A DNA stretch of 64,000 bases, from contig NC_014248.1 of the NCBI RefSeq assembly GCF_000196515.1, positions 3,228,001 through 3,292,000 of the forward strand, given 5' to 3'. Within the stretch, counting starts at the first letter, position 1; every line of letters begins with the position of its first letter. The notes beneath the pieces were generated by a model. The model searched no databases. It was given only the letters and a program-made list of their open reading frames with translations, and was not told where the DNA came from. The translations under genes and the position numbers were made by a program. Source of the DNA: 'Nostoc azollae' 0708 (GTDB lineage Bacteria; Cyanobacteriota; Cyanobacteriia; Cyanobacteriales; Nostocaceae). Below, piece after piece: positions 39,312 through 49,380 of this stretch.

Positions 39312-40421
39312 TCAAGAGTTATTATCCATTGCTGCCAAAAACTGTTTATTTTTTATCCCCCGCTTCACGGGGTTCTCTTTACCCAAAAGATCGACTGCTA
39401 TCTGCCGCATTACTGCAAAGTTTTGTGGAGCATTATCTTTCCTAATCCGGTAGTCATCTTGTTTTAAAGCTACATCTAATACCCAATGCAATGAATTTTC
39501 TATTGCCCAATGGCTGCGGACAGAATTAGCCAATTGTTCTACATTTGACTCAAGACTACTAATAAAATAACGAGTCTCTACTGTTGTTTTATCATCCACT
39601 TGTCCGATAGGTTCTACCATCCCAACACTTTTTAGATTTGACCAAACTGAATCAGGGTCAAGCTGAAATCCCATTCCAGGTAACATCACATAGTTGCGGA
39701 TTCCATGACGACCATGCCCTATTGCTTCGGGTTTATATGTGCTATGTTGAAGCTCTGGAAAACCTGTACTTATCCCTGACTTAAATAGCTGTTCTACTGA
39801 CTCATACAGATTACCTTGGTTCTTTTTTAAAGTGATTACATAATCTGCATTTTCTTGCGTAATTAACTTTACTATGTCTTTGTGACACCCGATGGCATCA
39901 ATCCTGACAATACATCCAGCTAATTCTAAAACCTTTAATAATTCGGGAATTGCTGTAATTTCATGTGACTTCTCATGCACCTTCACCTGTCCCAACACTA
40001 ATCTATTTGTAGTTGCCCATACACTTACCATTTGGATTGCACTCTAGTCACTATTTTTACCATGAGAACTACATAAAGTTTTCCCGTCAATTGCCACAAC
40101 TTCACCATCCCTTATCTTATGTACTGATTTGATCCAGTTCAAGAAACAATTTTGAAATTTTTGCGGATTCAATTGTGCAAATACCCTTCCAAATGTGTCC
40201 TGGGACCGGAGCCCATTTCCTAGTTCTAAAAAGGTTTTTAACCACTTATATTTTGTGCAGCCATACAGTTCAATTGCCACCCAACTATCTGCTTCACAAA
40301 TTACTGCACAAATTCCAATGGTAAGAATGTCAATTAACTTGTGTCGTTTCCTCCCCTCTACTCTTGGATCTTCCATCTGTGCAAGGTGGTCATTAATCGT
40401 GATTTTGGGCTTGAGCTTCAC
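39312..40421 (-). pseudogene. ISAs1-family transposase with one internal stop
   Basis: Starts MKLKPKITINDHLAQMEDPR, with the ISAs1 motifs DILTIGICAVICEADSWVAI, VVAIDGKTLCSSHGK, VSVWATTNRLVLGQVKV, DAIGCHKDIVKLI and SHWAIENSLHWVLDVA. A single TAG (40042-40044) divides 125 and about 244 codons in one frame. Otherwise full length. It has landed in the IS66-type gene to its right. Confidence 0.88.
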
Positions 40422-40439
40422 ACTTTTTGGGACTTTCTT

Positions 40440-41190
40440 CTTCTACTTTTACAATGACCTTACCATCAGAGCCTCATTGGTCAACCTCCATATCATCAGC
40501 CCTCCCTACCTTTCTCATTTCTTAGTATATATGTACCATATCTACATGCGTTCGCCCTGGAACTCTCCCTCATAACCCCAAGGAGGTTCTGCCAAATAGG
40601 TTTTTCCTTCTCATGGTGAGTAGTATTTCTCTTTCCGGAATAGTACGTTATCGGTTGCCAGGATGATGTCTTGGATGATTACTTCTTCATACCCTTTGAA
40701 CTGCGCCTCTGCTGGCAGTAATTCTTGGGGATATTCTAGTATTTCTTCTCTGTCTATTTTAATCCCAGCCTTCTTACTGCCTTTGTTGTCATTTTTTGGT
40801 GTTTGTCGCTCTTTCTCCAATGAGTGATTACTTGTGAAGCCTTTTTTATTCTTGGCTTTTATCTCTGGCTGACCCTTTTCTCCCTTCAATCGGTTGTTTT
40901 CATCTCTTAACCCTTGATTTTCTACCCGTAGTTCTTTGACTTCTAATTGTAATTGCTCTATTAGAGTCAGTAATATCTCTACTTTCTGACCCATGGATTC
41001 TTCTGCAATTCCTTTTCGCTCAATGCTTTGCAGCAACTCTGTTTGTGATAAGTCTTTTACTAAAATTTTTTGCCTCATGTCTCATATTTTATAATGCCCT
41101 GTGTCCCACCCTCAACTTTTTCTTTTTTTCTCTTACCCCTACTTATTCCGCCGATAGATAAATTTTTCTGCCCACCTACTTACTACCCAA
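40440..41190 (-). pseudogene. IS66-family transposase, N-terminal fragment
   Basis: The frame 41078-40611 encodes a coiled-coil start (LLTLIEQLQLEVKELRVENQ, then GLRDENNRL), a Lys-rich linker, then the IS66 motif region ATDNVLFRKEKYYSP. After a stop the frame continues KTYLAEPPWGYEGEFQ. The 3' part is lost at the ISAs1 element. The outer end near 41160-41190 (CCCACCTACTTACT) is probably the IS terminus. Confidence 0.75.
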
Positions 41191-41199
41191 ACCATTCGA

Positions 41200-41500
41200 C
41201 TTGCAGCAGAGAGGTTAACTAGCACAAACTAAAATTACTCTCTCCAAGAAAGCGGAGATATACACAGAAAGAAACGATTAAATCGGGAGGTTGTAGAATT
41301 ACTTCGTCGTGCAATTCAATTATCTGATGATAAAGTCAGAAATGCTTGGTGTTGGTTTGACCTTGCAAAAACATTGAATTTGGTTACGAGCATCTGAAAC
41401 CGAGATTCTTGAAGCTTATAACAAAGCGATGGAACTATTGCCTGATGAACCTCGTTTTAGAGAATCTTATGAAGCTCAGAGACCCGAAAAAGATGAATGA
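41200..41500 (+). pseudogene. TPR-like protein C-terminal fragment
   Basis: Reads VVELLRRAIQLSDDKVRNAW, CWFDLAKTLN, a shift, then SETEILEAYNKAMELLPDEP, RFRESYEAQRPEKDE and a stop. The helical repeats resemble a TPR protein tail. The upstream part has been lost to IS sequence. Confidence 0.55.
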
Positions 41501-41542
41501 TGGCTACTTGTTTATGGAAGAAAGAACACTATTCTTGGACGT

Positions 41543-41893
41543 TTAAAATCCAAGAGCTTGATCAAACCGTAAACTTTCCAAACTGTGATCGCCATAAACT
41601 GCTTCTATTTGCTGACGACAGCAGTCGATGGCAAAGTCATTTAGTTCCTCTGGTTCAATCCCATACATATCCTGAAAAATCTCTGCTTCCACCCGACAAA
41701 AACGCGGACGATTAGCGTAAATAGTACATTCTTTCCTTTGCTGGTCAAGATTCACACACCATCCTCCTTCACTTACCATACTCAGGTAAAGTCCCAGTTC
41801 CTCTGGTGAAAGATATTCTTCTAAATCTGGACGCTCATCAGGATCAAGATGACAGCACGCTCCACATTGCTTTATACATTGCCAAGAAGCCAT
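41543..41893 (-). CDS. YkgJ-family cysteine cluster protein
   Basis: 116 residues with cysteine pairs at WQCIKQCGACCHL, EGGWCVNLD, RKECTIYANRPRFCRVE and AIDCCRQQ. This spacing is the CxxxCxxCC...C YkgJ-type zinc/iron-chelating domain found across cyanobacteria. Exact role unknown. Intact, with its start at MASWQCIKQCG. Confidence 0.85.
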   Translation of the reverse strand: MASWQCIKQCGACCHLDPDERPDLEEYLSPEELGLYLSMVSEGGWCVNLDQQRKECTIYANRPRFCRVEAEIFQDMYGIEPEELNDFAIDCCRQQIEAVYGDHSLESLRFDQALGF

Positions 41894-42096
41894 AATTTAC
41901 CTCTAGGGATTGGGGACTGGGGACTGGGAAAAGGACCACACCTGTTTGATAAGTGAACCCATTCACAGCTTACTTTTTTATGTATTTTCCTATAATTTTA
42001 TTAAGTAAATTAAAAATTGCTGCCCCTATCCAGATATGATATATTGCAGGCTTTAGCCTTGAATTATTGAACTTTTTAAAACCGTTTGGAGGAAAA
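41894..42096. repeat. Intergenic region with GGGGACT heptamers
   Basis: GGGGATTGGGGACTGGGGAC near 41908 is a STRR-type run, similar to one near 28312. The rest is the upstream region of psb30. Confidence 0.5.
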
Positions 42097-42216
42097 ATGG
42101 AAGCTTTGGCCAATATTAATTTGGAAGTTGTGTTTCAATTAGCCTGTGTAGCATTGATTATAATTGCTGGTCCAGCAGTAATCTTTGTCCTCGCTTTTCG
42201 CAACGGTAACCTGTAA
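42097..42216 (+). CDS. psb30: Photosystem II protein Psb30 (Ycf12)
   Basis: 39 codons: starts [20 protein letters not shown], one transmembrane helix, and the conserved ending [25 protein letters not shown] Shine-Dalgarno lies 5 nt before the ATG. Psb30 is a single-helix subunit near cytochrome b559 in PSII that stabilises the complex. Stand-alone gene, intact. The short length makes it easy to miss. Confidence 0.93.
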   Translation: MEALANINLEVVFQLACVALIIIAGPAVIFVLAFRNGNL

Positions 42217-42397
42217 ATTAGATAAGGGGTAAGGAGTAATAATTTTTACTAATTATCTATCACCAATTACCCCTTTACTAAATTGTATGAGGAATTGTGC
42301 GGTTTTTGTTAAATTTCATTGGATGTTAACATCCACAATTACTGTTTCACGCGAGTCTTAAATAATCTGCGTGTCTTCAGACCGTAGAGTGTCAAAG

Positions 42398-42988
42398 TCA
42401 TTGTACTTTAGTCTTGAGTTGATTCCAAGCTGAGATAACGAGTTGCAATTTATTCGGTAAGCTATTTTGAGAAATATCGTTCTATTGAACCGTACCTTGT
42501 TGACTAGTTAGAGTGTAGGTAATGTAGTCAGCAGCACCGCGAGGTGCGGGACAACTGAGATTATTGAATTTAGCAATGTTATTTTGATTCAACAATTTTT
42601 TAAACTTTTTCACCTCTTGTAAAGAAACACGACGGAGGCTGCATTCAAAGTGATTCGCATCACCAATACCCACAGGTATCAAAAGTCCATCATTCAGTAA
42701 GACTGTTTGATATGTTGCTCCTGTAATTCTACCATTGGAAATCTCTCGGAATACCATACCTCTATCTAAAGGTGGTGGTAACTCGTTTTCAGGAATTGGT
42801 ATAGGTTGGATCTTATTATTGTTTATATTTCTCTGATGAATATTGATAGGATTTTCAGAAGCAGGATGATTATTAATGATAGTTAAGCTGCCAATTGTAG
42901 ATAAAATGGCAGTTAACATCAAGGAAGCTGTCACTTTTCTGTGAGTGATATTGGCTTTTAGGATAGAGAAGTTTTTCATATTCACCAA
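42398..42988 (-). pseudogene. Secreted/anchored hypothetical protein with premature stop
   Basis: The open frame (42988-42482) has an N-terminal hydrophobic segment (ASLMLTAILSTIGSLTII), a Pro/Asn-rich spacer, and a domain with FREISNGRITGATYQTVLLN, LRRVSLQEVKKFKKLLNQNN and SRGAAD-like PRGAADYITYTLTSQQGTVQ. After TAG at 42482-42484 the same frame goes on with NDISQNSLPNKLQLVISAWN up to TGA at 42398. This reads as the natural C-terminus, so the TAG is probably a recent nonsense mutation. Function unknown. Confidence 0.65.
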
Positions 42989-43190
42989 ATCACAAATATT
43001 TAAGTCTCTTTAGAGAAGAGGCTGAAGTTTTCGAAATTGTTGCCGATTTAGTAAAATTTTTCAAACTACTAACTATCAAACCTTAACCTAATTTCTCAAC
43101 TTGAGTTTTCATTAGCGTCTACACAGTTACTAAAGCTCGATTTAATTCATAATTTCGGATTCCTGGGTTCTGCAAATAAGGTTGTCGTTC

Positions 43191-44062
43191 TTATTCAGTC
43201 ATTTTTACATCTTGTACCACCAAACCGTCAAGTAATTTTTGGGCTGTACGAAATAAGCTATTTCTGATAAATATCTGAAACCATACAGGTAGTTTGTGCT
43301 GTCTCCAAAATGCATTGAGTGAGGTAAGATAAATTAAAGAGGCTTTGGTTTGTGTCTCATTTACAGGACACAACAAACAGTAAATTTTCAAATCATTACC
43401 CAAGGTAGATACCCAATGGGGATGAACGTAACTGACATCTAATGGTTCAGGATGGAAGGGACGCAAAGCTGGGAAAAATAATTGTGATATTGACCAAATT
43501 TTATCTATTTCAGAATAACTTTTGTCTGTATAATGAGCATTGAGACAACTTTCATCTTCGTCAATATTTTGCAGTAATACTTCTGCCTAAGCTTGCAAAA
43601 CTTGATGTAAATATCCGTGATACATATCCATCGAGTTTTCAATTAAATAAGAATAATGAATGAGCTTGAGTATTAATGAGGGAAACTGTGGCAATTTAAT
43701 CTAAATGTTCCCATTCTGGTAAACTAAATGGTTCTACAGATGGTTCTATATCTGACGGGAATAACCAGATAAAACCTTCTTGTTGTTTGACTGGATAATA
43801 GCGAATTGTGGAAGTTGGTAATTTTTGATTGGCTGCTAAATAGCGAACGGCTGTACATTCACCTTCACTATTGAAATGCCAATCGTGATAAGTACATTCT
43901 AACTGATTGTTATAATTTGCCTATGACTGAGTTTAACTTGACGATGGGGACAGCGGTATTCTAGGGTGTGAACTTCTAGACTATTCTCTCTATAGAGTGC
44001 GATCACTCGTGTCCAAATAGTTATAGCAATTGGTATATTCTTACTTCTTTACTACGTGCCAT
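43191..44062 (-). pseudogene. Rieske 2Fe-2S oxygenase-like gene, decayed
   Basis: The minus-strand frames give a Rieske cluster in pieces: CPHRQVKLSH and, in another frame, HDWHFNSEGECTAVRYLAAN, then STIRYYPVKQQEGFIWLFPS. A 91-codon C-terminal piece follows (MRPFHPEPLDVSYVHPHWVS...). This resembles pheophorbide a oxygenase/Pao-like Rieske proteins. It has many indels and stops and no functional product. Confidence 0.7.
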
Positions 44063-44342
44063 TGCATACTACTTATTTGGATTAATTCCCAATTAACGGA
44101 CACTTGTTTGTAAAACTGGAAAAATAGAGGTAGTAAACTTAGGTATTATTTGCTGCATTATATGTTATAAATTAAGTATACTCGCCGTCATAGTATAAAA
44201 ATCATATTTGATTTTTGCGAAGCTAGGTAAACCTTTATTTCCTGTTCCCTATTCCCTGAACTTCTGACTTAAACTAATTTGACCTACAAGCGATAAAGTA
44301 GTTGTAGAGAAAAGCAGTAACTATATTCAGGAATAAATCTGT
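44063..44342. other. Intergenic region
   Basis: Contains the promoter region of the YbjN gene. No other feature recognised. Confidence 0.3.
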
Positions 44343-44822
44343 ATGACAAGCTACCAAGAAACTCTCACTCCCGATGAATTGATTGATGAAATTATTGCTG
44401 AAACATCAAGTTCTAACCATATAGAAGTCATTGAAAACGTTATTAGTACGCTAGGACAAAATAACAGCGCAATGTTTAACCACACACCAGGAGGCACTTA
44501 TCTATGGAAGTTTAAGTATGGTAGTGTGGAAGTATTTGTACAACTCACTGGTTCTACTGATGAAGATACTATCACTGTTTGGTCAGCAGTGCTAAAGTTA
44601 CCTGCTAAAGATGAACCCAAATTGATGCGTTATTTGTTAGAGTTGAATTGCACTAGTACATTTGAAGCCCGTTTTGGCATTATTGAAAATCACGTTGTTG
44701 TCATTTCCTCGCGCACTTTAGCAGAGTTGTCACCAGGGGAAACTTCTCGGCTAATTACAATTGTTGCCACTATCGCTGATGATAATGATCAAGCTTTGGT
44801 GGATCAGTTTGGTGGACCATAG
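44343..44822 (+). CDS. YbjN-domain protein
   Basis: 159 residues, with the small alpha/beta YbjN-type fold resembling type III secretion chaperones: MFNHTPGGTYLWKFKYGSVE, ITVWSAVLKLPAKDEPKLMR, YLLELNCTSTFEARFGIIEN. No signal or TM. In cyanobacteria this gene is often next to the lipoate ligase-like gene, which here begins 6 bp after its stop. Precise role unknown. Confidence 0.82.
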   Translation: MTSYQETLTPDELIDEIIAETSSSNHIEVIENVISTLGQNNSAMFNHTPGGTYLWKFKYGSVEVFVQLTGSTDEDTITVWSAVLKLPAKDEPKLMRYLLELNCTSTFEARFGIIENHVVVISSRTLAELSPGETSRLITIVATIADDNDQALVDQFGGP

Positions 44823-44828
44823 GCTATT

Positions 44829-45575
44829 TTGGATGTTGAATTGGTAAAACAGGTTTGGCGACTAATTCCTTCTTTAGCAGCTGCTGGTAATGTACAAATG
44901 GCAGTTGACAGATGGTTGCTTGAACAACACGAGTCGGGAAAGCATCCTCCCACTTTGCGGTTTTATACTTGGTCGCCACCCGCTATTTCTCTGGGTTGTC
45001 ATCAAAAACAATACCCGGAATTTTGGCAAAATTTAAGGACAAATTTCACTGGGCAAGGTGATAAACTTGATTTGGTGCGTCGTCCTAGCGGTGGGAGGGC
45101 TGTTTTACACCAAGGTGATTTAACTTATGCTGTTGTTACTTCTGGACTTGAGGGAAGTCGTCTCCAGGTTTATGCAAAGATTTGTGAGTTTTTGATTCAA
45201 GGATGGCGATCGCTCGGTGTAGAGTTAAACTACGGTCAGGCTGGACGCGGTTATATTCACAACCCTAACTGTTTTGGAACTGCGACAGGTGCAGATTTAA
45301 TTTTAGCCGATGGTAGTAAATTAATTGGTAGCGCCCAACTGCGAAAAGGTGAAGCAATCTTACAACATGGTTCTATTTTACTAGACCCACATGCAGGTTT
45401 ATTTCAGGAAGTATTTGGAAAAGATGCTTTTACTCCAGTTCAACTGCCGCATAATTTCCATCTAGAAACCGTAATAGAAGCTTTAATTATTGCGGCTTGT
45501 GATTGTTTTAATATGGAAACAGAGTTAAAACCGCTTTCTGAAGTTGAGTGGGAAGAGATTCTTAACCAGTGCTAA
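44829..45575 (+). CDS. Lipoate/octanoate protein ligase family (LplA/BirA fold)
   Basis: 248 residues, here from TTG 44829 placed 6 bp after the YbjN gene. Motifs: LRFYTWSPPAISLGCHQKQ, VRRPSGGRAVLHQGDLTYAV (substrate loop) and SKLIGSAQLRKGEAILQHGS with the catalytic lysine. It belongs to the biotin/lipoate A/B ligase family. The likely activity is attachment or transfer of octanoyl/lipoyl groups to lipoyl domains. Which of LplA, LipM or LipL it matches cannot be fixed from sequence alone. Confidence 0.85.
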   Translation: MDVELVKQVWRLIPSLAAAGNVQMAVDRWLLEQHESGKHPPTLRFYTWSPPAISLGCHQKQYPEFWQNLRTNFTGQGDKLDLVRRPSGGRAVLHQGDLTYAVVTSGLEGSRLQVYAKICEFLIQGWRSLGVELNYGQAGRGYIHNPNCFGTATGADLILADGSKLIGSAQLRKGEAILQHGSILLDPHAGLFQEVFGKDAFTPVQLPHNFHLETVIEALIIAACDCFNMETELKPLSEVEWEEILNQC

Positions 45576-45603
45576 TTAACCATAATAGGAAATCATTTAT
45601 CAA

Positions 45604-45674
45604 ATCAAAAAGCACCTGGGAGTGTTGCCATGTTTCCACCCCAGACGCTTTTTTCAAATTTGCTCCTCACACAC
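45604..45674 (-). ncRNA. Yfr2-like small RNA, copy 1
   Basis: Reads leftward. The promoter has TTGCTA, a 17-nt spacer and TATATT (45681-45686). The transcript would begin near TGTGTGTGAGGAG. It ends with a hairpin whose stem AAGCGTCTGGG / CCCAGGTGCTT encloses a loop with GGAAACATGGCAACA, followed by a T-run. GGAAACA loops and the GTGTGAGGAG box fit the Yfr2 family as I recall it. Confidence 0.7.
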
Positions 45675-45757
45675 AAATAGAATATATCACTGGTTTAATT
45701 TAATAGCAAGTGTTTTTTTTTTAAATTAGTAATTCAAATATTATGTCGTTGAGAGCA

Positions 45758-45833
45758 AAAATAAAAACGCCTCGGAGTGTTGCCGTGTTTCCAGCCCAGC
45801 CATTTTTTACTTTCAACTTACTCCTCACACACA
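45758..45833 (-). ncRNA. Yfr2-like small RNA, copy 2
   Basis: TATAAT box at 45840-45845 on the minus strand; the -35 is weaker. The box TGTGTGAGGAGT, spacer AAGTTGAAAG and a terminal hairpin with loop GGAAACACGGCAACA are conserved, followed by TTTTTATTTTT. The stem has two mismatches and is the weakest of the three. Confidence 0.68.
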
Positions 45834-45918
45834 AGAGGAATTATACCAGTGCTAACTTAAAAATAAGTATTATGAGTGCCATTTTGATAAGTGTACCAGG
45901 AGTTGATTTCCTACACAC

Positions 45919-45993
45919 AAAATAAAAAGCGCTTGGGAGTGTTACCGTGTTTCCACCCCAAACGCTTTTTATATTTAACTTTGCTCCTCACAC
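45919..45993 (-). ncRNA. Yfr2-like small RNA, copy 3
   Basis: TTGCTA, 17 nt, TATGGT promoter (46000-46028). The transcript begins near TTTGTGTGAGGAG and ends in an almost perfect stem (AAAAAGCGTTTGGG / CCCAAGCGCTTTTT, one G.U pair) with GGAAACACGGTAACA in the loop and a T-run. The unit recurs about every 157 bp. Confidence 0.72.
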
Positions 45994-46112
45994 AAAATAA
46001 CCATATCACTCAAGTCAGAAAATAGCAAGTATATTGCATGATAATGTGAGAATTAAGTTGTAGCAGTGCTTTAGATTCATTCCCGACTTCTCTAAAAAGC
46101 AAGGTATTTTGT

Positions 46113-47648
46113 TTAGTGTAAGAAGTGCCGAACACCAGTGACAACCATCAATAAACCCAGTTCATTAGCGGCTTTGATAGAATCTTTATCCCGCAGACTT
46201 CCCCCGGGTTGAACAATGGCTGTAATTCCCGCTGCGGCTGCGGTTCTCACGGTATCATCAAAGGGGAAGAAGCCATCACTCGCCAAAACTGAGCCTTTCG
46301 CTTTTTCTCCAGCTTGTTCTACAGCTATTTTTGTGGAACCGACACGGTTCATTTGTCCAGCACCTACGCCTAAAGTTGTCCGGTCTTTGCTGATAACGAT
46401 AGCATTAGATTTAACGTGCTTACAAACTTTCCAAGCAAACAGCAACTCAGCTAACTGAGCGGGAGTGGGTTGACGTTCAGTAACAACTTGCCATTTACTG
46501 GTGTCAGCAATGATATCATCAGCAGTTTGAACTAAGAAACCACCCGTGATAGCTCTCACCGTTTCTTTCGAGCCAGTGAGGAAATCTGGTAAAATCAGAA
46601 CTCTGACATTACCTTTCTTGGTAAGAACTTCCTGGGCTTCTTCATCACAACCAGGTGCAACCACGCATTCTAAAAAGGTCTTAGTTAATTCGGAGGCTGT
46701 GAGAGCATCAATAGCACGGTTTAAAGCCACAATTCCGCCAAAAGCTGAGGTAGAATCAGCATTGAAAGCTTTCTGATAAGCATCAAAAATACTGCCAGCC
46801 TCAGCAGTTCCACAGGGATTATTATGTTTAATAATTGTCGCTGCGGGAGTATCAGTAAATTCAGCAACAATGCGGCGTGCAGCTTCCAAATCTACCAAAT
46901 TATTATAGCTGAGTTCCTTACCTTGCAGTTTCGTTGCCGCTGCCCAACCTGTAGGTTTAGTTCCCGTTTGATACCAAGCAGCAGGTTGATGAGGGTTTTC
47001 ACCATAACGCAGAGATTGAATTTGTATACCGGAAACAGTGTATGTTTCTGGTATACCTTCAGTTTCTACACCAGCCAAATAAGCAGCAATGGCGTTATCA
47101 TAACTTGCCGTGTGCAGAAATCCCTTCAAGGCGCATTTTTGCCGAAATTCTAAAGAAGCTGACCCATTTGTGCGTAGTTCTTGCAAATACTCATCATATT
47201 GATCAGGATTACATAATACAGTCAGATGGGTAAAGTTTTTGGATGAAGCCCGTAACATTGCAGGGCCACCAATATCAATTTGTTCCACAGCCTCTGCTAA
47301 ACTGACACCAGGTTTAGCAATAGTTTCCTCAAAAGGATAAAGATTCACCACCACCAAATCAATAGGACGAATTTGGTTATTTGCCAAATCCTTGATATCT
47401 TGCTCTATATCCCGCCGTGCTAAAATACCGCCATGAATGCGGGGATGGAGAGTTTTCACCCGACCACCCAAAATTTCTGGTGAACCCGTATAATTTGAAA
47501 CCTTAGTAACTGGGATTCCGGCATCCTTGAGGGTTTTGGCAGTTCCCCCACTGCTGATAATATCAAAGCCAAATTCTTCAACTAAGCTGCGGGCTAGATC
47601 AGTTATACCAGTTTTCTTAGATACACTCAGCAGGGCTAGACGCGCCAT
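46113..47648 (-). CDS. purH: Bifunctional AICAR transformylase / IMP cyclohydrolase
   Basis: 511 residues, full length. The N-terminal MGS-like IMP cyclohydrolase domain has ALLSVSKKTGITDLARSL, IISSGGTAKTLKDAGIPV and GGRVKTLHPRIHGGILAR. The C-terminal AICARFT domain has LRYGENPHQPAAWYQ, TIIKHNNPCGTAEAG and QMNRVGSTKIAVEQAGEKA, ending TGVRHFLH. It performs the last two steps of IMP synthesis. Intact. It reads toward the sRNA array, so its transcript may run toward the repeats. Confidence 0.96.
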   Translation of the reverse strand: MARLALLSVSKKTGITDLARSLVEEFGFDIISSGGTAKTLKDAGIPVTKVSNYTGSPEILGGRVKTLHPRIHGGILARRDIEQDIKDLANNQIRPIDLVVVNLYPFEETIAKPGVSLAEAVEQIDIGGPAMLRASSKNFTHLTVLCNPDQYDEYLQELRTNGSASLEFRQKCALKGFLHTASYDNAIAAYLAGVETEGIPETYTVSGIQIQSLRYGENPHQPAAWYQTGTKPTGWAAATKLQGKELSYNNLVDLEAARRIVAEFTDTPAATIIKHNNPCGTAEAGSIFDAYQKAFNADSTSAFGGIVALNRAIDALTASELTKTFLECVVAPGCDEEAQEVLTKKGNVRVLILPDFLTGSKETVRAITGGFLVQTADDIIADTSKWQVVTERQPTPAQLAELLFAWKVCKHVKSNAIVISKDRTTLGVGAGQMNRVGSTKIAVEQAGEKAKGSVLASDGFFPFDDTVRTAAAAGITAIVQPGGSLRDKDSIKAANELGLLMVVTGVRHFLH

Positions 47649-47879
47649 AATTTCCCACTTTCCTTTGACTACAAAAATTGCAAATAGATGATTATTCTAC
47701 CTAATAGTTGGCAGGATTGAAAAAGAAGAAAAAGAAGGGTGTGGGGAAAGAAAAGGATTAGTAATGGAAAAACAAATCACGTATCGCTAAAGCGAAAGCT
47801 CCACCCCATAGCGTCCCATAGGGATAGGGACGAAGGACAGGAAGGAAAGAGAATTTTAGAGAGTTCTTGCGTAAGTCTT
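47649..47879. repeat. Intergenic region with a dispersed palindromic repeat
   Basis: CGCTAAAGCG near 47786 and GCGTCCCATAGGGATAGGGACG near 47808 are palindromic repeat-type sequences. No gene. Confidence 0.45.
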
Positions 47880-49078
47880 AGTGGGAGCATCCACTATTGG
47901 AAGATACACAGGTGTTAGGAGAATATCAGGATAAACAGGTGTGGATTAGCAACTATGAACCAGGAAAAAAGAACGGCTCAAAGCCTGCTTAGAAGAATAG
48001 GCAACATTGTTATATGAAGAAGCAGACAAAAGTCAGATAACAGACCTGGAAGGAATAGAAAAAACAGTAAGGAGTCAAATATTAGAAATGGTAAGTCCAG
48101 AAATAGCCCTTTTTTATTGAAGAAACAACCGGAAGGAAAGTAGGTAAAACCAGGAAAATCAAAGCCTTGGTAGGAGAGGAGAACTAAAATTAAAAGCTAA
48201 AGAGTTGTAGAGACTGGGTTTGAAGCCAAGAAGTCGATTAAGTCCACTACTTCAAAAGTGCTGCTTGAGGCTATCAGCTAAGGAAGGAATCATATCAACA
48301 AGCAGGAGTTGAAATTGAAGCATTAACAGGAGTAAAAGTTGGCCATAGGAGGCAACAAAAACTAGTTGTGGAACAAGATTGGGAGCTACCACAAGGAAAA
48401 CAAGCTGTCTGTGAAGTGAGCATGGATGGTGGAAAAGTACGAGGAGCAAACCACAACCAGGCTGCTACTGGCGAGACTATAAAACCCTTCGTCTACAAGG
48501 AATTTATGATGGCGCATTTTTTGATAACAACTAATCAATCATGAGTTGATTATGTTAATAGCCAGTTTTTGGTTAACCCCCTTGTGTGTTTGGGGGATGG
48601 TCATGATGGAGTTTGGAATTTAGTTAAAGAGTTTGGAACTGGAAAATCCAAACCTTTGGAAATTTTGGATTGGTATCACCTCAAAGAGAATCTTTATCAA
48701 ATTGGTGGTTCTTTCAAGCGTCTCCAAGCTGTTGAGAGTTTATTGTGGTAAGGTCAGATAGAGCCAATTCAAGCCTTATTTAATAATTGTCGAGGCAAAC
48801 AAGTTAAGAAGTTTTTCGCTTATCTCGAAAAACATCCCATTGGCATTATTAACTACAGCTACTACCAGGCTAAACAACTGTGTTCTATTGGTTCTGGATC
48901 TGTCGAATCTGCTATTCAACAGATTGGAGCAAGGATTTAAATTTCTGGACCACAGTGGAATGTTGAAACTGTCTACCAAGTCCTTTCCCTTTCTTGTGCT
49001 TATCTCAATGGTTTGCTTCCTATTTGAGTCTTTCTGCCAAAACTCGATCCTCCCAGTCTTAGTTTTGCTAAATTAGAA
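47880..49078 (+). pseudogene. ISKra4-family transposase, decayed
   Basis: Broken frames give QQAGVEIEALTGVKVGHRRQ, LPQGKQAVCEVSMDGGKVR, LVCLGDGHDGVWNLVKEF (48569 on), LEILDWYHLKENLYQIGGSF and QLCSIGSGSVESA with IGARI. This is the ISKra4 order including DGHDGVW and the DWYH block. Stops and frameshifts throughout. It is a different lineage from the fragment at 19031. Confidence 0.8.
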
Positions 49079-49107
49079 AGATGTATAAGAGAAGAGAATA
49101 TCAAGTT

Positions 49108-49380
49108 ATGACACTTGCTAATTCATCAATCCCTCAACACTATACACTTGATATTGAACCAGAAGGATGTTTAACTTTTCCTAAATAAATTCAACAGATT
49201 CTAAATTGAGAAGATGGCGATAGATTAATTTTAACACTTGAAGATAACGGCAAACTGGAACTAGTTAGTCTCAAACAACAAGTTAAGAAATTAAGAGTTT
49301 TATTAAAGAATAAATCACCTGATAGAAATTCGGTTGATAAACTCATTGAGGAACGCAGGCAGGAGTATTTAAGTGAATAA
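49108..49380 (+). pseudogene. AbrB/MazE-type antitoxin, two nonsense codons
   Basis: One frame of 91 codons: MTLANSSIPQHYTLDIEPEG, CLTFPK, stop, IQQILN, stop, EDGDRLILTLEDNGKLELVS..., ending EERRQEYLSE. The swapped-hairpin AbrB pattern (GD.L.L.LEDNGKLEL) is clear. It overlaps the following PIN gene by 8 nt. Confidence 0.75.

Noticed and set aside
45743-45925. 60-codon frame on the plus strand
   Set aside because: Covers the second small-RNA unit in antisense; the repeated structure explains the sequence better than coding.
45600-46000. Yfr1 sRNA genes (ACTCCTCACAC motif on the plus strand)
   Set aside because: On the plus strand the motif is not followed by a second stem-loop terminator. 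Promoters and terminators are consistent only on the minus strand, where the motif is the reverse complement.
46216-47233. Four plus-strand frames inside purH
   Set aside because: Opposite-strand shadows of a full-length, well-conserved gene.
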